Source: Arthrobacter_B citreus (lineage in GTDB: Bacteria; Actinomycetota; Actinomycetes; Actinomycetales; Micrococcaceae). From it: a stretch of 64,000 nt of DNA. Below the pieces are notes generated by a model, which worked only from the letters and a program-made list of their open reading frames with translations, ran no database searches and was not told the origin of the DNA. Within the stretch, counting starts at the first letter, position 1; each line of letters starts with the position of its first letter. The stretch lies in NCBI RefSeq assembly GCF_042429235.1, contig NZ_JBHMBA010000008.1. The stretch is one strand, 5' to 3'. The position numbers and the translations under genes are program-made. Of the stretch, positions 34,735 through 43,234 are shown piece by piece.

Positions 34735-35522
34735 ACCGGCTCCACCCCCAGGTAGGCGTCGGTAACGGCGGCATTGGTGCCAATCTCCGCGGGTGTTCCC
34801 TCGGCGATCAGCTTGCCGAAGTCCAGGACGGCGATGCGCTCGCAGACGCTCATGACCAGGTCAACGTGGTGTTCCACAAGCACCACCGAGCAGCCCGTGG
34901 CGGGAATGGCGCTGATGATTTCCGCCAGTTCGTCGATGTCCTCGTGGGCCAGTCCGCCGGCGGGTTCGTCCAGCAGCAGCAGCCGGGGGGATCCTGCCAG
35001 GGCGCGTGCCAGCGCCACTTTCTTCCGGACCCCGTAGGGAAGCGTGTCCGGCAGCGCGGAAGCATGACCGGCGATGCCCAGTCCGTCCATGGCCTGGAGC
35101 GCGCGGTCCCGAAGCCGTGCTTCCCCGCGCCGGGAACGCGGCAGTGCCAGGGCATCCGCCAGCGCGCCGTGGCGGGCTGGACCTTCCAGCCCGAGCATGA
35201 CGTTTTCCAGGACGGTGAGTCCGGAAAACAGGCCCAGGCCCTGGAGGGTGCGGGAAACGCCGTGATGGATGAGGCGGTGGGGCCGGGGCCGAAATGCATC
35301 GCCGTCGAGCTCCAGGGAACCGGACGCTGGAGAGCTGAAGCCGCAGACGACGTTGAAGAGGGTGGTTTTGCCCGCCCCGTTGGGTCCGATGACGCCGACC
35401 ACTGTGCCTGCCGGAACGTCGAAGGAGACGGCATCCAGCGCCGTAAGGCCGCCGAACTTCACGCTGATGCCGCGGAAACTCAGCCGGGGAGGAACCGACT
35501 GGTCGGTATGTTGCACTGCCAT
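34731..35522 (-). CDS. livG: LIV-type ABC transporter ATP-binding protein, LivG
   Basis: A 263-residue ATPase with Walker A GPNGAGKTTLFNV, the LivG-type long helical segment (LPRSRRGEARLRDRALQAMDGLG), signature LPYGVRKKVALARALAG in which the LSxGxQ is degenerate, and LLLLDEPAGGLAHEDI. First gene of a five-gene operon livG-F-H-M-K, every junction of which overlaps. A TetR-type palindrome lies inside its first codons. The preceding oxidoreductase ends 89 bases upstream, so a separate promoter is likely. Confidence 0.92.
   Translation of the reverse strand: MAVQHTDQSVPPRLSFRGISVKFGGLTALDAVSFDVPAGTVVGVIGPNGAGKTTLFNVVCGFSSPASGSLELDGDAFRPRPHRLIHHGVSRTLQGLGLFSGLTVLENVMLGLEGPARHGALADALALPRSRRGEARLRDRALQAMDGLGIAGHASALPDTLPYGVRKKVALARALAGSPRLLLLDEPAGGLAHEDIDELAEIISAIPATGCSVVLVEHHVDLVMSVCERIAVLDFGKLIAEGTPAEIGTNAAVTDAYLGVEPV
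35494..35507. promoter_or_regulatory. TetR-type operator, site 2 (start of livG)
   Basis: ACCGACTGGTCGGT differs at one position from the perfect palindrome ACCGACCGGTCGGT. It lies within codons 6-10 of livG, a roadblock or near-promoter position for the liv operon. Confidence 0.6.
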
Positions 35523-35611
35523 AGGGACTCCGTTGTCTCGTAAATGGTTGCCGTGCTGAAAATCGTGATTGGTGGGTCAGGGATTGCCTTGGCCGCCCGG
35601 GCGGGCACAGG

Positions 35612-36586
35612 TTACAGAGCCAGCACCACCCGCCCTGCGGTCAGTCCATCACCGAGGCGCTGCACGGCATCGGGCGCCGAGGCAAACGGAACGGTTTCAG
35701 TGACCAGCGGACGGACCAGGCCCTTGTCCGCCAACAGGGTGAGCTGCTCATGAGCCTCCCTCACCAGCTCCGGCGCCCGCTTGGTGTAGAGCGCCCAGTG
35801 CAGGCCCAGCAGTGAGTAGTTCTTGACGAGGGCGTGGTTCATGCGTGCGGCCTGCAGGGTTCCGCCGGCAAAGCCCACCACCACGATCCGGCCTTCAAAG
35901 GCGATGCAGCGGGTGGATCGGTCAAAGGTTTCCCCTCCCACCGGATCGTAGATGATGTCGGCTCCGCGGCCTGCGGTGGCCGTGTTCACCACCTCGACGA
36001 AATCCTCGGTGGTGCGGTTCACCACGATGTCCGCCCCTGCCTCTTCGGCCACCCTTCGCTTGGCTTCGTTGCCAACAACCCCGATCACCGTGGCTCCGGC
36101 GGCCTTGCCCAGCTGCACGGCCGCCGTGCCGACACCGCCGGCGGCTGCGTGCACCAGCAGCGTCTCACCGGGAGCGATCCGCGCCCGGCGGTGGAGGCCG
36201 AAGTACCCGGTCTGGTAGCCGATGCACAGTGCCGCGGCCTCGGCGTCGGACAGGGAATCCGGGGCCGGGAAAACAGCCGCTGCCGGAACCTGCACCAGCT
36301 CGGCCATCACGCCAAGATGCGATGCAATGACGCGGTCACCGGGCGCAATGCCGGTGACGCCGTCGCCGATTGCCGTAACGGTGCCGCACAGCTCAATGCC
36401 CGGGATAAAGGGAAGCGCGGGCTTTTCCTGGTACTGGCCGCGGCACAGCAGCACATCCGGGAAATTCAGGGCCACGGCGCGGGTGGCCAGCACTACGGTG
36501 CCAGGGATGGCTTCGGGGGCGGGCCGTTCGGCCAGGTGCAGGGCATCGCGCGGTTCGGCGAGTGTGGTGACGGTCCAGGCTTTCAT
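35612..36586 (-). CDS. NADPH:quinone oxidoreductase family protein (zinc-free MDR)
   Basis: A 324-residue medium-chain dehydrogenase/reductase with the quinone-oxidoreductase signature: FPDVLLCRGQYQEKPALPFI, PGIELCGTVTAIG, then the cofactor segment LLVHAAAGGVGTAAVQLGKA. The zinc-ligand cysteines of alcohol dehydrogenases are absent. In the TetR locus it may act as an enoyl-CoA or enone reductase rather than on quinones; that is inference. Its ATG overlaps the TetR stop by four bases, so it is co-transcribed with its presumed regulator. Confidence 0.87.
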   Translation of the reverse strand: MKAWTVTTLAEPRDALHLAERPAPEAIPGTVVLATRAVALNFPDVLLCRGQYQEKPALPFIPGIELCGTVTAIGDGVTGIAPGDRVIASHLGVMAELVQVPAAAVFPAPDSLSDAEAAALCIGYQTGYFGLHRRARIAPGETLLVHAAAGGVGTAAVQLGKAAGATVIGVVGNEAKRRVAEEAGADIVVNRTTEDFVEVVNTATAGRGADIIYDPVGGETFDRSTRCIAFEGRIVVVGFAGGTLQAARMNHALVKNYSLLGLHWALYTKRAPELVREAHEQLTLLADKGLVRPLVTETVPFASAPDAVQRLGDGLTAGRVVLAL

Positions 36587-37182
36587 TCAGATGATCCTTT
36601 GGGTGAGGCGGGCCGCAGGCCGGCGAGGTACAGGTCGGTTAGCTGCTTCGCGACCTGGTGCTTTGTCAGCGGTCCGGATGGCTGGTACCAGAACGAGAGA
36701 TAGTGGGGGTTGGCGAAGAAATTGGCCACGAGAACGGCTGTTGGAATGTCGTCGCGGAAGATGCCCTCTTCCCGCCCCCGGCTGATCAGTGCGCCGAAGA
36801 CCTCGTTGTAGCGGCGGCGGCGGTCCTTCACGGCTTCCATCCGGTCGTGGCTGAGCATGTGCTGGGACCGGAAGAACACGGTGCCTTCGCGGATCCAGTC
36901 GATCGACGTGACAATGACGTCTTCGCAGACCAGCCGGACGGTCTGCTCCACTGGGAGGCCGCGGGCCGCGATTTCGGTGAGGTTCTGGTGCTGAAGGGTG
37001 AGGATCCGGTCGTAAATGTCGAAGAGCAGGTCGTCCTTCGAATTGAAGTAGTGGTAGAGGGCGCCCTTGGTAACCCCGGCGGCGTCGACAATCTGCTGGA
37101 CGCTGGTCTTGGCATAGCCTTGGCTGGAAAAGAGCTCCACGGAAACGCGGGCCAGTTCTTCCTTGATGTTCATGGTCTTCAT
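36583..37182 (-). CDS. TetR-family transcriptional regulator
   Basis: The 199-residue protein has an N-terminal helix-turn-helix (FSSQGYAKTSVQQIVDAAGV then TKGALYHYFNSKDDLL) and a C-terminal ligand domain with IDWIREGTVFFRSQHM and FFANPHYLSFWYQPSG, resembling the acyl-CoA-responsive FadR/KstR2-like group. It is first in an operon with the quinone oxidoreductase. A copy of the palindrome also found at livG and the SDR lies about 60 bases upstream, indicating autoregulation and control of all three units. I chose ATG 37182 (MKTMNIKEE); ATG 37173 is an alternative. Confidence 0.9.
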   Translation of the reverse strand: MKTMNIKEELARVSVELFSSQGYAKTSVQQIVDAAGVTKGALYHYFNSKDDLLFDIYDRILTLQHQNLTEIAARGLPVEQTVRLVCEDVIVTSIDWIREGTVFFRSQHMLSHDRMEAVKDRRRRYNEVFGALISRGREEGIFRDDIPTAVLVANFFANPHYLSFWYQPSGPLTKHQVAKQLTDLYLAGLRPASPKGSSE

Positions 37183-37241
37183 GCAGGTGTTCCGTGTTTC
37201 TCTGGGGTTTCGTACGGGGGTTCCACCGGGGAGGCTGCGGA

Positions 37242-37255
37242 ACCGACCGGTTGGT
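37242..37255. promoter_or_regulatory. TetR-type operator, site 3 (upstream of the tetR gene)
   Basis: ACCGACCGGTTGGT differs at one position from the perfect palindrome ACCGACCGGTCGGT. It lies 60 bases upstream of the TetR start in a 260-base divergent region that also serves the adaptor/exporter operon. Confidence 0.68.
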
Positions 37256-37442
37256 ATGTGCATCACCATACCGTCATGGCGCCCGTTATCCGCAAGGGTT
37301 TGGCGAAAGAATTCCCGCGGCTTCCGCAGTTCCGGATTTCCCCTGCCGTGTCCTGCCTCCCGGGCGGGGGACAGGCTGGTAGCGTCCCGTTGCAATCGGT
37401 GCGTCAAGCTGCCCGGGGAAGAATGCTTCGACGGGGGAACCG

Positions 37443-38594
37443 ATGCCAGTGCGCCGCTATGTCTTTCCAGTTCTGTGGCTGGTGATTTTTGCCGTCATCG
37501 CCGCGGCTCTCTTCAAGCTTGCCTTCATCAACGGTCTCAAGGCGGAGGCGGCTGCCGGCGGCGAACAGCCGGGGGCACAGATCAGCACACCGCTTGTTCC
37601 TGCCGTGCTGGGGACGGTGACCAACCTCGTCCAGGTGCAGGGATCCGTGGTAAGCGATCCAACGGTGAACGTGAAGAGCACCAGCGACGGAACCGTGGAC
37701 TTCCTCTACGTGCAGCCAGGCGACACGGTCATTGCCGGCGCGCCCCTGTTCCAGGTGAAAACTCTCCTCGAACCTGAGATGCAAACAGCGCCAACAGTCC
37801 GTCAGGAGCCATCCGATTCCGGTGAGCTTCCCCCAACTCCGGCCCCGGTGCCGGTGTACACCTATACCGACGTCCTGGCCACCGCCGACGGGACGGTGGA
37901 ACAGCTGTCGGTGCTGCTGAAGCAGCAGGTTGCCGTGGGCGCCGACGTTGCTTCCCTGGACCCGGGCACCTTTTCCGTTTCGGGAACCCTCACCTCAGAC
38001 CAGCAGTTCCGCATCCTGGGCCGGGCCAACACCGCCATGGTCACAGTGAACGGAGGTCCAGCACCTTTCCCCTGCAGCAACGTCAGCATGGGCAAGTCCC
38101 CGGCCGCGGAAACCGGTATCAGCACGCAGGCGCAGATTGCCGGACCCGGGCAGCCGGCGGCACCGGAAGCTCCGGCGGCCGGCAGCGTCAGCTGCAGCGT
38201 CCCCGCGGACATCCCGGTCTTTTCCGGCCTCGGCGCCGCCATCGACATCACCGCTGGGCAGGCCGAGGATGTGGTCACCGTGCCCACCACAGCGGTGCAG
38301 GGCTCGGTGCAGACCGGCATCGTCTGGGTGATGCCCGGTGGGCCGGCGGCGCCGCAAGGGCCGGGACCGGAAGGCCTGGAGGGCGAAGCGGCGGCAGCAG
38401 GACCTGGCACAGCCGCCGGTGCCGGAACCGGCGAAGAGGCCGTGGAGCGTGAAGTGTCGCTGGGGCTTAACGACGGACAAACGGTGGAGATCATCTCCGG
38501 CCTGGCCGAAGGCGAGATGGTCCTGCAGTTTGTTCCCGGTGCACCCGCACTGGATCAGCAGATGAACGGCATGCCCGGAGTGATGGGCGGATGA
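37443..38594 (+). CDS. MacA/HlyD-like periplasmic adaptor protein
   Basis: The 383-residue protein has one N-terminal membrane helix (residues 6-26), then biotinyl-lipoyl-like halves (VNVKSTSDGTVDFLYVQPGD and LATADGTVEQLSVLLKQQVAVG), a Pro/Ala-rich stretch and the HlyD-type end VSLGLNDGQTVEIISGLAEG. Two cysteines (in PFPCSNV and VSCSV) could form an extracellular disulphide. Such adaptors pair with MacB-like ABC proteins, which follow here with four-base overlaps. The cargo is unknown. Confidence 0.82.
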   Translation: MPVRRYVFPVLWLVIFAVIAAALFKLAFINGLKAEAAAGGEQPGAQISTPLVPAVLGTVTNLVQVQGSVVSDPTVNVKSTSDGTVDFLYVQPGDTVIAGAPLFQVKTLLEPEMQTAPTVRQEPSDSGELPPTPAPVPVYTYTDVLATADGTVEQLSVLLKQQVAVGADVASLDPGTFSVSGTLTSDQQFRILGRANTAMVTVNGGPAPFPCSNVSMGKSPAAETGISTQAQIAGPGQPAAPEAPAAGSVSCSVPADIPVFSGLGAAIDITAGQAEDVVTVPTTAVQGSVQTGIVWVMPGGPAAPQGPGPEGLEGEAAAAGPGTAAGAGTGEEAVEREVSLGLNDGQTVEIISGLAEGEMVLQFVPGAPALDQQMNGMPGVMGG

Positions 38595-39334
38595 GTGCCC
38601 CAATCCAGGAGCAGCAGGAACACCAGCAGGCGCAAAGGGAGCCGCTGGTGCTGCTGTCACAGGTCACCCGCTCGGTGCGGCTGCCCGACAACGCCACCCT
38701 GGACATCCTGACCGGCATAGACCTCACCGTCCACGCCGGGGACCACCTCTCCATTGTTGGCCGCTCCGGTTCCGGCAAGTCCACCCTCCTGAACATCCTG
38801 GGACTGTTGGATCTGCCGACCTCGGGCACGATGACCTTTGACGGGGCCGCCGTGGAAGGGATGAGCGGGAGGTCCCGTGCCGTGGCCCGCGGAGCTGCCG
38901 TTGGCTTCATCTTCCAGCAGTTCAACCTGCTGGCCGAGCGCACCGCGCTGGAAAACGTCATGACCCCGCTGCTCTACGCCCGCGGCGCACAGTTCTGGCA
39001 GCGGGAGCGGCTTGCTGCCCGGATGCTGGAAAGGGTGGGGCTGGGCAACCGGCTGCAGGACCGGCCGCAAAAGCTGTCCGGCGGAGAACAGCAGCGCGTG
39101 GCGATTGCCCGCGCCCTGGTCCGCTCGCCCCGGCTGATCCTGGCGGACGAACCCACCGGTGCACTGGACATCACCACTGGCAGGTATGTGATGAGCCTGC
39201 TGGCGGAGGTGGCCGCGGAATCCGGAGCCGCGCTGGTGACCATCACACACGATCCCAACGTCGCAGCCCTCGCACAGGAGCATTTCCTGCTGCAGGAGGG
39301 CCGGTTGGTTCCTGGAAACGCGGTGTCGGCGTGA
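38591..39334 (+). CDS. MacB/LolD-like ABC transporter ATP-binding protein
   Basis: A 247-residue ATPase of the MacB/LolD family: Walker A GRSGSGKSTLLNILGLLD, FIFQQFNLLAERTALENV, signature LSGGEQQRVAIARALV and LADEPTGALDITTG. The highly conserved FQxFNL and ENV segments point to mechanotransmission-type exporters. The ATG overlaps the adaptor stop (ATGA). Confidence 0.92.
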   Translation: MSAPIQEQQEHQQAQREPLVLLSQVTRSVRLPDNATLDILTGIDLTVHAGDHLSIVGRSGSGKSTLLNILGLLDLPTSGTMTFDGAAVEGMSGRSRAVARGAAVGFIFQQFNLLAERTALENVMTPLLYARGAQFWQRERLAARMLERVGLGNRLQDRPQKLSGGEQQRVAIARALVRSPRLILADEPTGALDITTGRYVMSLLAEVAAESGAALVTITHDPNVAALAQEHFLLQEGRLVPGNAVSA

Positions 39335-40524
39335 GCCTCTCCGGAATTGTAGGATCCCTGGTGGAAGCGTGGGCCGAGCTTCGGATCCACAAGACGAGGG
39401 TGCTGCTGGCGCTGATCGGCGTTGCCCTGTCCGTAGCAGCCCTCACAACGGTCGTGGGCTTGGGAAACATGGTCCGGGAATCCATTGCCCAAGGCAGTGA
39501 AGCGCAGTCCGGCCGGCCCGCCACGATTTCCGTGTCCATGTACGGCAATGACGGGTCCAGCCCTGATCCCGCCGCAGCCGCATCCGCCTACCGGGAGCTG
39601 GCTGAGCGTTACTCCATTGAGTATTCCTCCACAATCTTCTCGGGCGTGGTGCCGTTCCAGCTTCCACAGGGCGTCACGCAGGCGCCCATGGTGGTGGTGG
39701 AACCGGACTACAAGATCATGCGGCGGGTCCCGATGGTGGAGGGCACGTGGTTTTCCGCAGCCGACGCCGACCGGCTCGCTCCCGCCGTCGTCGTTAATGA
39801 GGCTCTGTACACGGCCATCGGGCGGCCGGACCTGGCCCGGGACCCGGTGGTTTCCATTGCAGCGGGACAGCCGGTTGATGCCGTGGTCGTGGGCGTGACC
39901 CGGGAACAGTACGAGGGGGAATATCCCCAGGCCATGATGCTCTCCGATGCCTACGCCAGGCTCGGGCTGCCCCTCGGAAACAGCAACCTGGAAATGTGGG
40001 TTCCGGAGGAACTCAGCGAGCCGCTGCAGGCCGCGGTGATTGCAGATTTGCGGGCTCAGTTCCCCGGCATGCAGGTTGACGCGTACCGTTCCGACTATGC
40101 CGCCTGGGGGGATCCCTTCGGCGGGCTGCAGTGGGCTGTGGCCGGGATTGCCGCGCTGGTGATGCTGCTCGGCGCCGTTGGGCTGCTGAACATTTCCATG
40201 GTGACGGTGAAGTACCGGGTGCGGGAAATCGGCATCCGCCGCAGCTTTGGCGCCACGTCGGGACGCATCTTTTTCGGCGTCATGCTGGAATCCGTGGTGG
40301 CGACCTTCGTTGCCGGTGTGCTGGGAGTGATGGCCGCCGTCGCCGTGGTCAAGCTGCCGGTGGTCCAGCGGGCCGTCGCATCCGGGGTCAGCGAGCTTCC
40401 GCCGTTTCCGCTCGAGGCGGCGCTGCTGGGGCTGGGGGCCGCCACCGCGGTGGGCGCCCTGGCCGGGCTGATTCCGGCGCTGGTGGCGGTGCGGGTGAAG
40501 GTCATCGACGCGATCCGCTACTGA
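39331..40524 (+). CDS. MacB/FtsX-type ABC transporter permease
   Basis: The 397-residue permease has the MacB topology: first helix at about 20-45 (RVLLALIGVALSVAALTTVVGLG), a 220-residue extracellular MacB_PCD domain, then three C-terminal helices (AALVMLLGAVGLLNISMVTV, RVREIGIRRSFGA loop, GLIPALVAVRVKVIDAIRY end). Start is GTG 39331 overlapping the ATPase stop. With its two upstream partners it would make a tripartite-like exporter; in a Gram-positive the adaptor has no outer-membrane channel to meet. Confidence 0.9.
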   Translation: MSLSGIVGSLVEAWAELRIHKTRVLLALIGVALSVAALTTVVGLGNMVRESIAQGSEAQSGRPATISVSMYGNDGSSPDPAAAASAYRELAERYSIEYSSTIFSGVVPFQLPQGVTQAPMVVVEPDYKIMRRVPMVEGTWFSAADADRLAPAVVVNEALYTAIGRPDLARDPVVSIAAGQPVDAVVVGVTREQYEGEYPQAMMLSDAYARLGLPLGNSNLEMWVPEELSEPLQAAVIADLRAQFPGMQVDAYRSDYAAWGDPFGGLQWAVAGIAALVMLLGAVGLLNISMVTVKYRVREIGIRRSFGATSGRIFFGVMLESVVATFVAGVLGVMAAVAVVKLPVVQRAVASGVSELPPFPLEAALLGLGAATAVGALAGLIPALVAVRVKVIDAIRY

Positions 40525-40568
40525 CCGGCCTGGAGCGGACGGGTTCCGGAGAATGCTTCGGGCAAAAG

Positions 40569-40600
40569 AAAACACCCCGGTCCGAAGACCGGGGTGTTTT
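40569..40600. terminator. Bidirectional terminator after the exporter operon
   Basis: AAAACACCCCGGTC and GACCGGGGTGTTTT pair perfectly around CGAA. It serves the plus-strand permease and the minus-strand tRNA. Confidence 0.92.
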
Positions 40601-40609
40601 CCCTTGCAA

Positions 40610-40685
40610 TGGTGCCCTCGATAGGATTCGAACCTACGGCCTGTTGCTCCGGAGGCAACCGCTCTATCCCCTGAGCTACGAGGGC
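40610..40685 (-). tRNA. tRNA-Arg (anticodon CCG), 3' CCA encoded
   Basis: On the minus strand the cloverleaf is complete: acceptor GCCCTCG/CGAGGGC, D arm GCTC/GAGC, anticodon stem GTTGC/GCAAC with loop CTCCGGA (anticodon CCG), and T arm GTAGG-TTCGAAT-CCTAT. Discriminator A is at 40613 and CCA at 40612-40610. Confidence 0.95.
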
Positions 40686-40813
40686 AAGGACGCCGGTAAA
40701 CCGGCTGGTCCTGTGGGACTCAAGAAGCTTAGCAGGTCCGGCGCGCCGTGGGAAAACGCCACCGGTTTCGGCCGCTCAGCCGGCCGCCCGGGCACCTCCC
40801 GGCCGGCATAAAG

Positions 40814-42361
40814 TCAGTACCCCAGGAACGCATCCGTCCGCACCGACCGGCCGCCGGCGGCGCGGACCGCAGCACGGGCGGCGGCAACCGCGGCGGGTGA
40901 TCCGGACACGTACACGGCACGCCGGGCGATATCCGGCACGGCTGAGGCGAGTCCCTCAGCGTCCGGCAGGCCCGGGCCAAGATAGGTCCACCCGCTGATC
41001 TGCGGATCGGTGGGCGTGCAGACCAGGACCCGGATGCCCATGCGGTGCAGCTCGGCGGCGTAGGCCAGTTCATCCACCGATGCGGCGGCATACACGAGGA
41101 CGACGTCGCGCTCCACAGTCCCGGGACCTGTCCCGTCACCGCCGGCGGCGAGCGATCGCAGCTGGCTCATGAACGGGGTGATGCCAACGCCGGAGGCGAT
41201 CAGCAGCAGCGGGGCCGTGCGGTCCCGGGGCAGCAGGAAATCACCGGCCACCGACGTCGCGGACACCACGGCGCCGGGCTTCAGCTTCAGCAGCGCAGTC
41301 TTGAACGAACTTGCCGGTTCGACGGCGCGCAGCCCCACGGCCACCGTGCCGGAATCCTGCGGAGCCGTGGTCAGGCTGAAAATCCTGCGGGTTCCCCGCG
41401 CGTCGGCTGTGCCGTGCGGGATGCTCAGTTCCACATACTGGCCCGGCTGGAAGCGCAGGGGGCGGGTGGGTTCAAACACCAGTTCGCGCGCCGTGGGGGT
41501 CAGCGCGCGGTTCTCGCGCAGCCGCAGCCGGATCCCGGTGCGCGGAGCCAGGGCAAAAGCCAGCAGGTTCCCGGCCAGCAGGGCCAGCTCGGGGGACATG
41601 AAGACCGGACCGGCGCTCAGCGGCACGGCAAACAGGACGCCGACGACGCCGGCTTCCAGCAGCCGCTGCCACCGCCGCGGAGGCAGGGTCAGCGGCTCGG
41701 ACAGCATGAACCCGGCAAAAAACACCACCGGGTAGGAAGCGAACAGAATGCCCAGTGCGGAAGGCAGCGCTTCTCCGGCGAGCACCATCCGCACCATGAT
41801 GATGACTCCGGCGGCGAGAAGGAAAACCCCGGCCATGGGCAGCAACCGGTTCCGGTACAGAATCACTGCCGCCGCCGGGAGCACTGCGACGAGCATCAGC
41901 GGTGCCGCCACCCACCACACGGCGGCACCCAGGCCGGTCAGCGCCAGGACCGCAGCGCCCAGGGCTGCGGGATTGAAGATGTGCCGCCCGCGCCAGACCA
42001 GCACATATTTGGACACCGTGGCGGCCCCCGCGGCCAGCGCCACCGTGAGCAGCGAGCTGCCCTCGGTGCTGGGCCACAGCAGGAAATAGAGCAGCAGTCC
42101 GGTGATCAGCGAGGAATCAGTCTGCGGACGGGTACGGAAAAGCAGCCCCATGACGCGGCTGGCGACAAGGGCTGAGATGACGGCGGTGACGGCGGTTGCG
42201 GCCAGTTCGGCCGGAGTGTAGGCGAGCGCTCCCGTGAGGGAGAGCACAAAAGACCATGCCGTAACGGCCAGCAGCAGGATCACCGTCAACCGGTACATCG
42301 TCCAGCGGCCGGTGAAGGCATCCAGGCGGCGGGTAACCGGCGCGGGCAGGGAAAGGCTCAT
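40814..42361 (-). CDS. Membrane NqrB/RnfD-like domain fused to a ferredoxin-NADP reductase domain
   Basis: A 515-residue fusion. The first 270 residues are about nine membrane helices with the NqrB/RnfD hallmark segments TDSSLITGLLLYFLLWP and GRHIFNPAALGAAV. The C-terminal 230 residues are an FNR-type FAD/NAD(P) module: RFQPGQYVELSIP, RRIFSLTTAP, LLLIASGVGITPFMSQL and the final YVSGSPAAV. I see no SGAT flavin-attachment motif in the membrane part. It could carry electrons from NAD(P)H through the membrane to the flavinylated lipoprotein encoded in the same operon. Start overlaps the apbE stop by four bases. Confidence 0.85.
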   Translation of the reverse strand: MSLSLPAPVTRRLDAFTGRWTMYRLTVILLLAVTAWSFVLSLTGALAYTPAELAATAVTAVISALVASRVMGLLFRTRPQTDSSLITGLLLYFLLWPSTEGSSLLTVALAAGAATVSKYVLVWRGRHIFNPAALGAAVLALTGLGAAVWWVAAPLMLVAVLPAAAVILYRNRLLPMAGVFLLAAGVIIMVRMVLAGEALPSALGILFASYPVVFFAGFMLSEPLTLPPRRWQRLLEAGVVGVLFAVPLSAGPVFMSPELALLAGNLLAFALAPRTGIRLRLRENRALTPTARELVFEPTRPLRFQPGQYVELSIPHGTADARGTRRIFSLTTAPQDSGTVAVGLRAVEPASSFKTALLKLKPGAVVSATSVAGDFLLPRDRTAPLLLIASGVGITPFMSQLRSLAAGGDGTGPGTVERDVVLVYAAASVDELAYAAELHRMGIRVLVCTPTDPQISGWTYLGPGLPDAEGLASAVPDIARRAVYVSGSPAAVAAARAAVRAAGGRSVRTDAFLGY

Positions 42362-43224
42362 GAAAACAGGACTCCAGCCATGGCATCTGAGAAGGTGGCC
42401 CGGCCGTCCGAGAACATCCGCACGTAATCAAAGGCGAATTCCTCGGCCAACCGGGCAGGATCGGTGAAAAATAAAGCGGTGGCGAGCCCATCCGCCGTCA
42501 TGGCGTCCGCGGCGAGCACCCAGGTGGCGGCTACCCGCTGGACCGGGCGGCCGGTGGAAGCATCGACAATGTGGTGCAGTCCCTCGCCCCATGCCCTCCG
42601 GTTCGTGGCGGAGGCGCACAGCGCCCGGTCCTGCAGCGGCACGATGCCAATGGCCCGGGTGGCGTCATAGGGGTGCTCCAGGGCCACCCGCAGACCGGTG
42701 CCGCCTGCGTGCCGCAGATCGGAACCGGCGTCGACCGTGAGCTCCCGGTGCCCGGCAGCCTGCAGCAGTCCAAAGACCAGGTCCACGAGCTGGCCCTTTC
42801 CCGCGGCCCCGATATCCAGGGTGACCGGCGCCGTGGTGCTCAGCCGCACCGTTGCTCCGGCAGTTTCCCAACTGGCTGCCGACGGCCAGCGCGGTGCGGG
42901 CGCCGGCCCCGACGCGGCGAAGGAATACGCGGCGTCGTAGCCCAGCTTTTCCAGGGAATGTCCCACCAGGGGATTGACGGCCCCCTCGGTCAGCCGGTGC
43001 AGGCTGTCGAACAGGGACAGCAGCGGCGCCGCTGAGAGCGGCAAATCCACGGTTCCTGCCGCCCGGGTCAGTGCGGTGATGACCGAGTCGGAACGGAACC
43101 GCGAATAGGTGCGGTCATAATCCTCAACGAGGCCGGCCACGGCGGCCCGGACCGGTGCCGCAAGCGGTTCAGCCGTGGTGATGGTCCACGCGGTGCCGAT
43201 GGCATCGAATCTCGTCTCCGGCAT
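42358..43224 (-). CDS. apbE: FAD:protein FMN transferase (ApbE family)
   Basis: The 288-residue protein has the ApbE pattern: YDRTYSRFRSDSVITALTRA, VNPLVGHSLEKLGYD, LDIGAAGKGQLVDLV, GSDLRHAGG and the DAMTADGLATALFF block with acidic metal ligands. ApbE attaches FMN covalently to Thr (or Ser) of target proteins using FAD. No obvious signal peptide is visible, unlike many exported ApbE proteins. It is encoded between its probable substrate (10 bases upstream) and the membrane reductase (four-base overlap). Confidence 0.9.
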   Translation of the reverse strand: MPETRFDAIGTAWTITTAEPLAAPVRAAVAGLVEDYDRTYSRFRSDSVITALTRAAGTVDLPLSAAPLLSLFDSLHRLTEGAVNPLVGHSLEKLGYDAAYSFAASGPAPAPRWPSAASWETAGATVRLSTTAPVTLDIGAAGKGQLVDLVFGLLQAAGHRELTVDAGSDLRHAGGTGLRVALEHPYDATRAIGIVPLQDRALCASATNRRAWGEGLHHIVDASTGRPVQRVAATWVLAADAMTADGLATALFFTDPARLAEEFAFDYVRMFSDGRATFSDAMAGVLFS

Positions 43225-43234
43225 GGGGACTGTG

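Noticed and set aside
40610..40685. tRNA-Arg as a possible integration site
   Set aside because: No integrase, no direct repeat of the tRNA 3' end and no change in composition were seen on either side.
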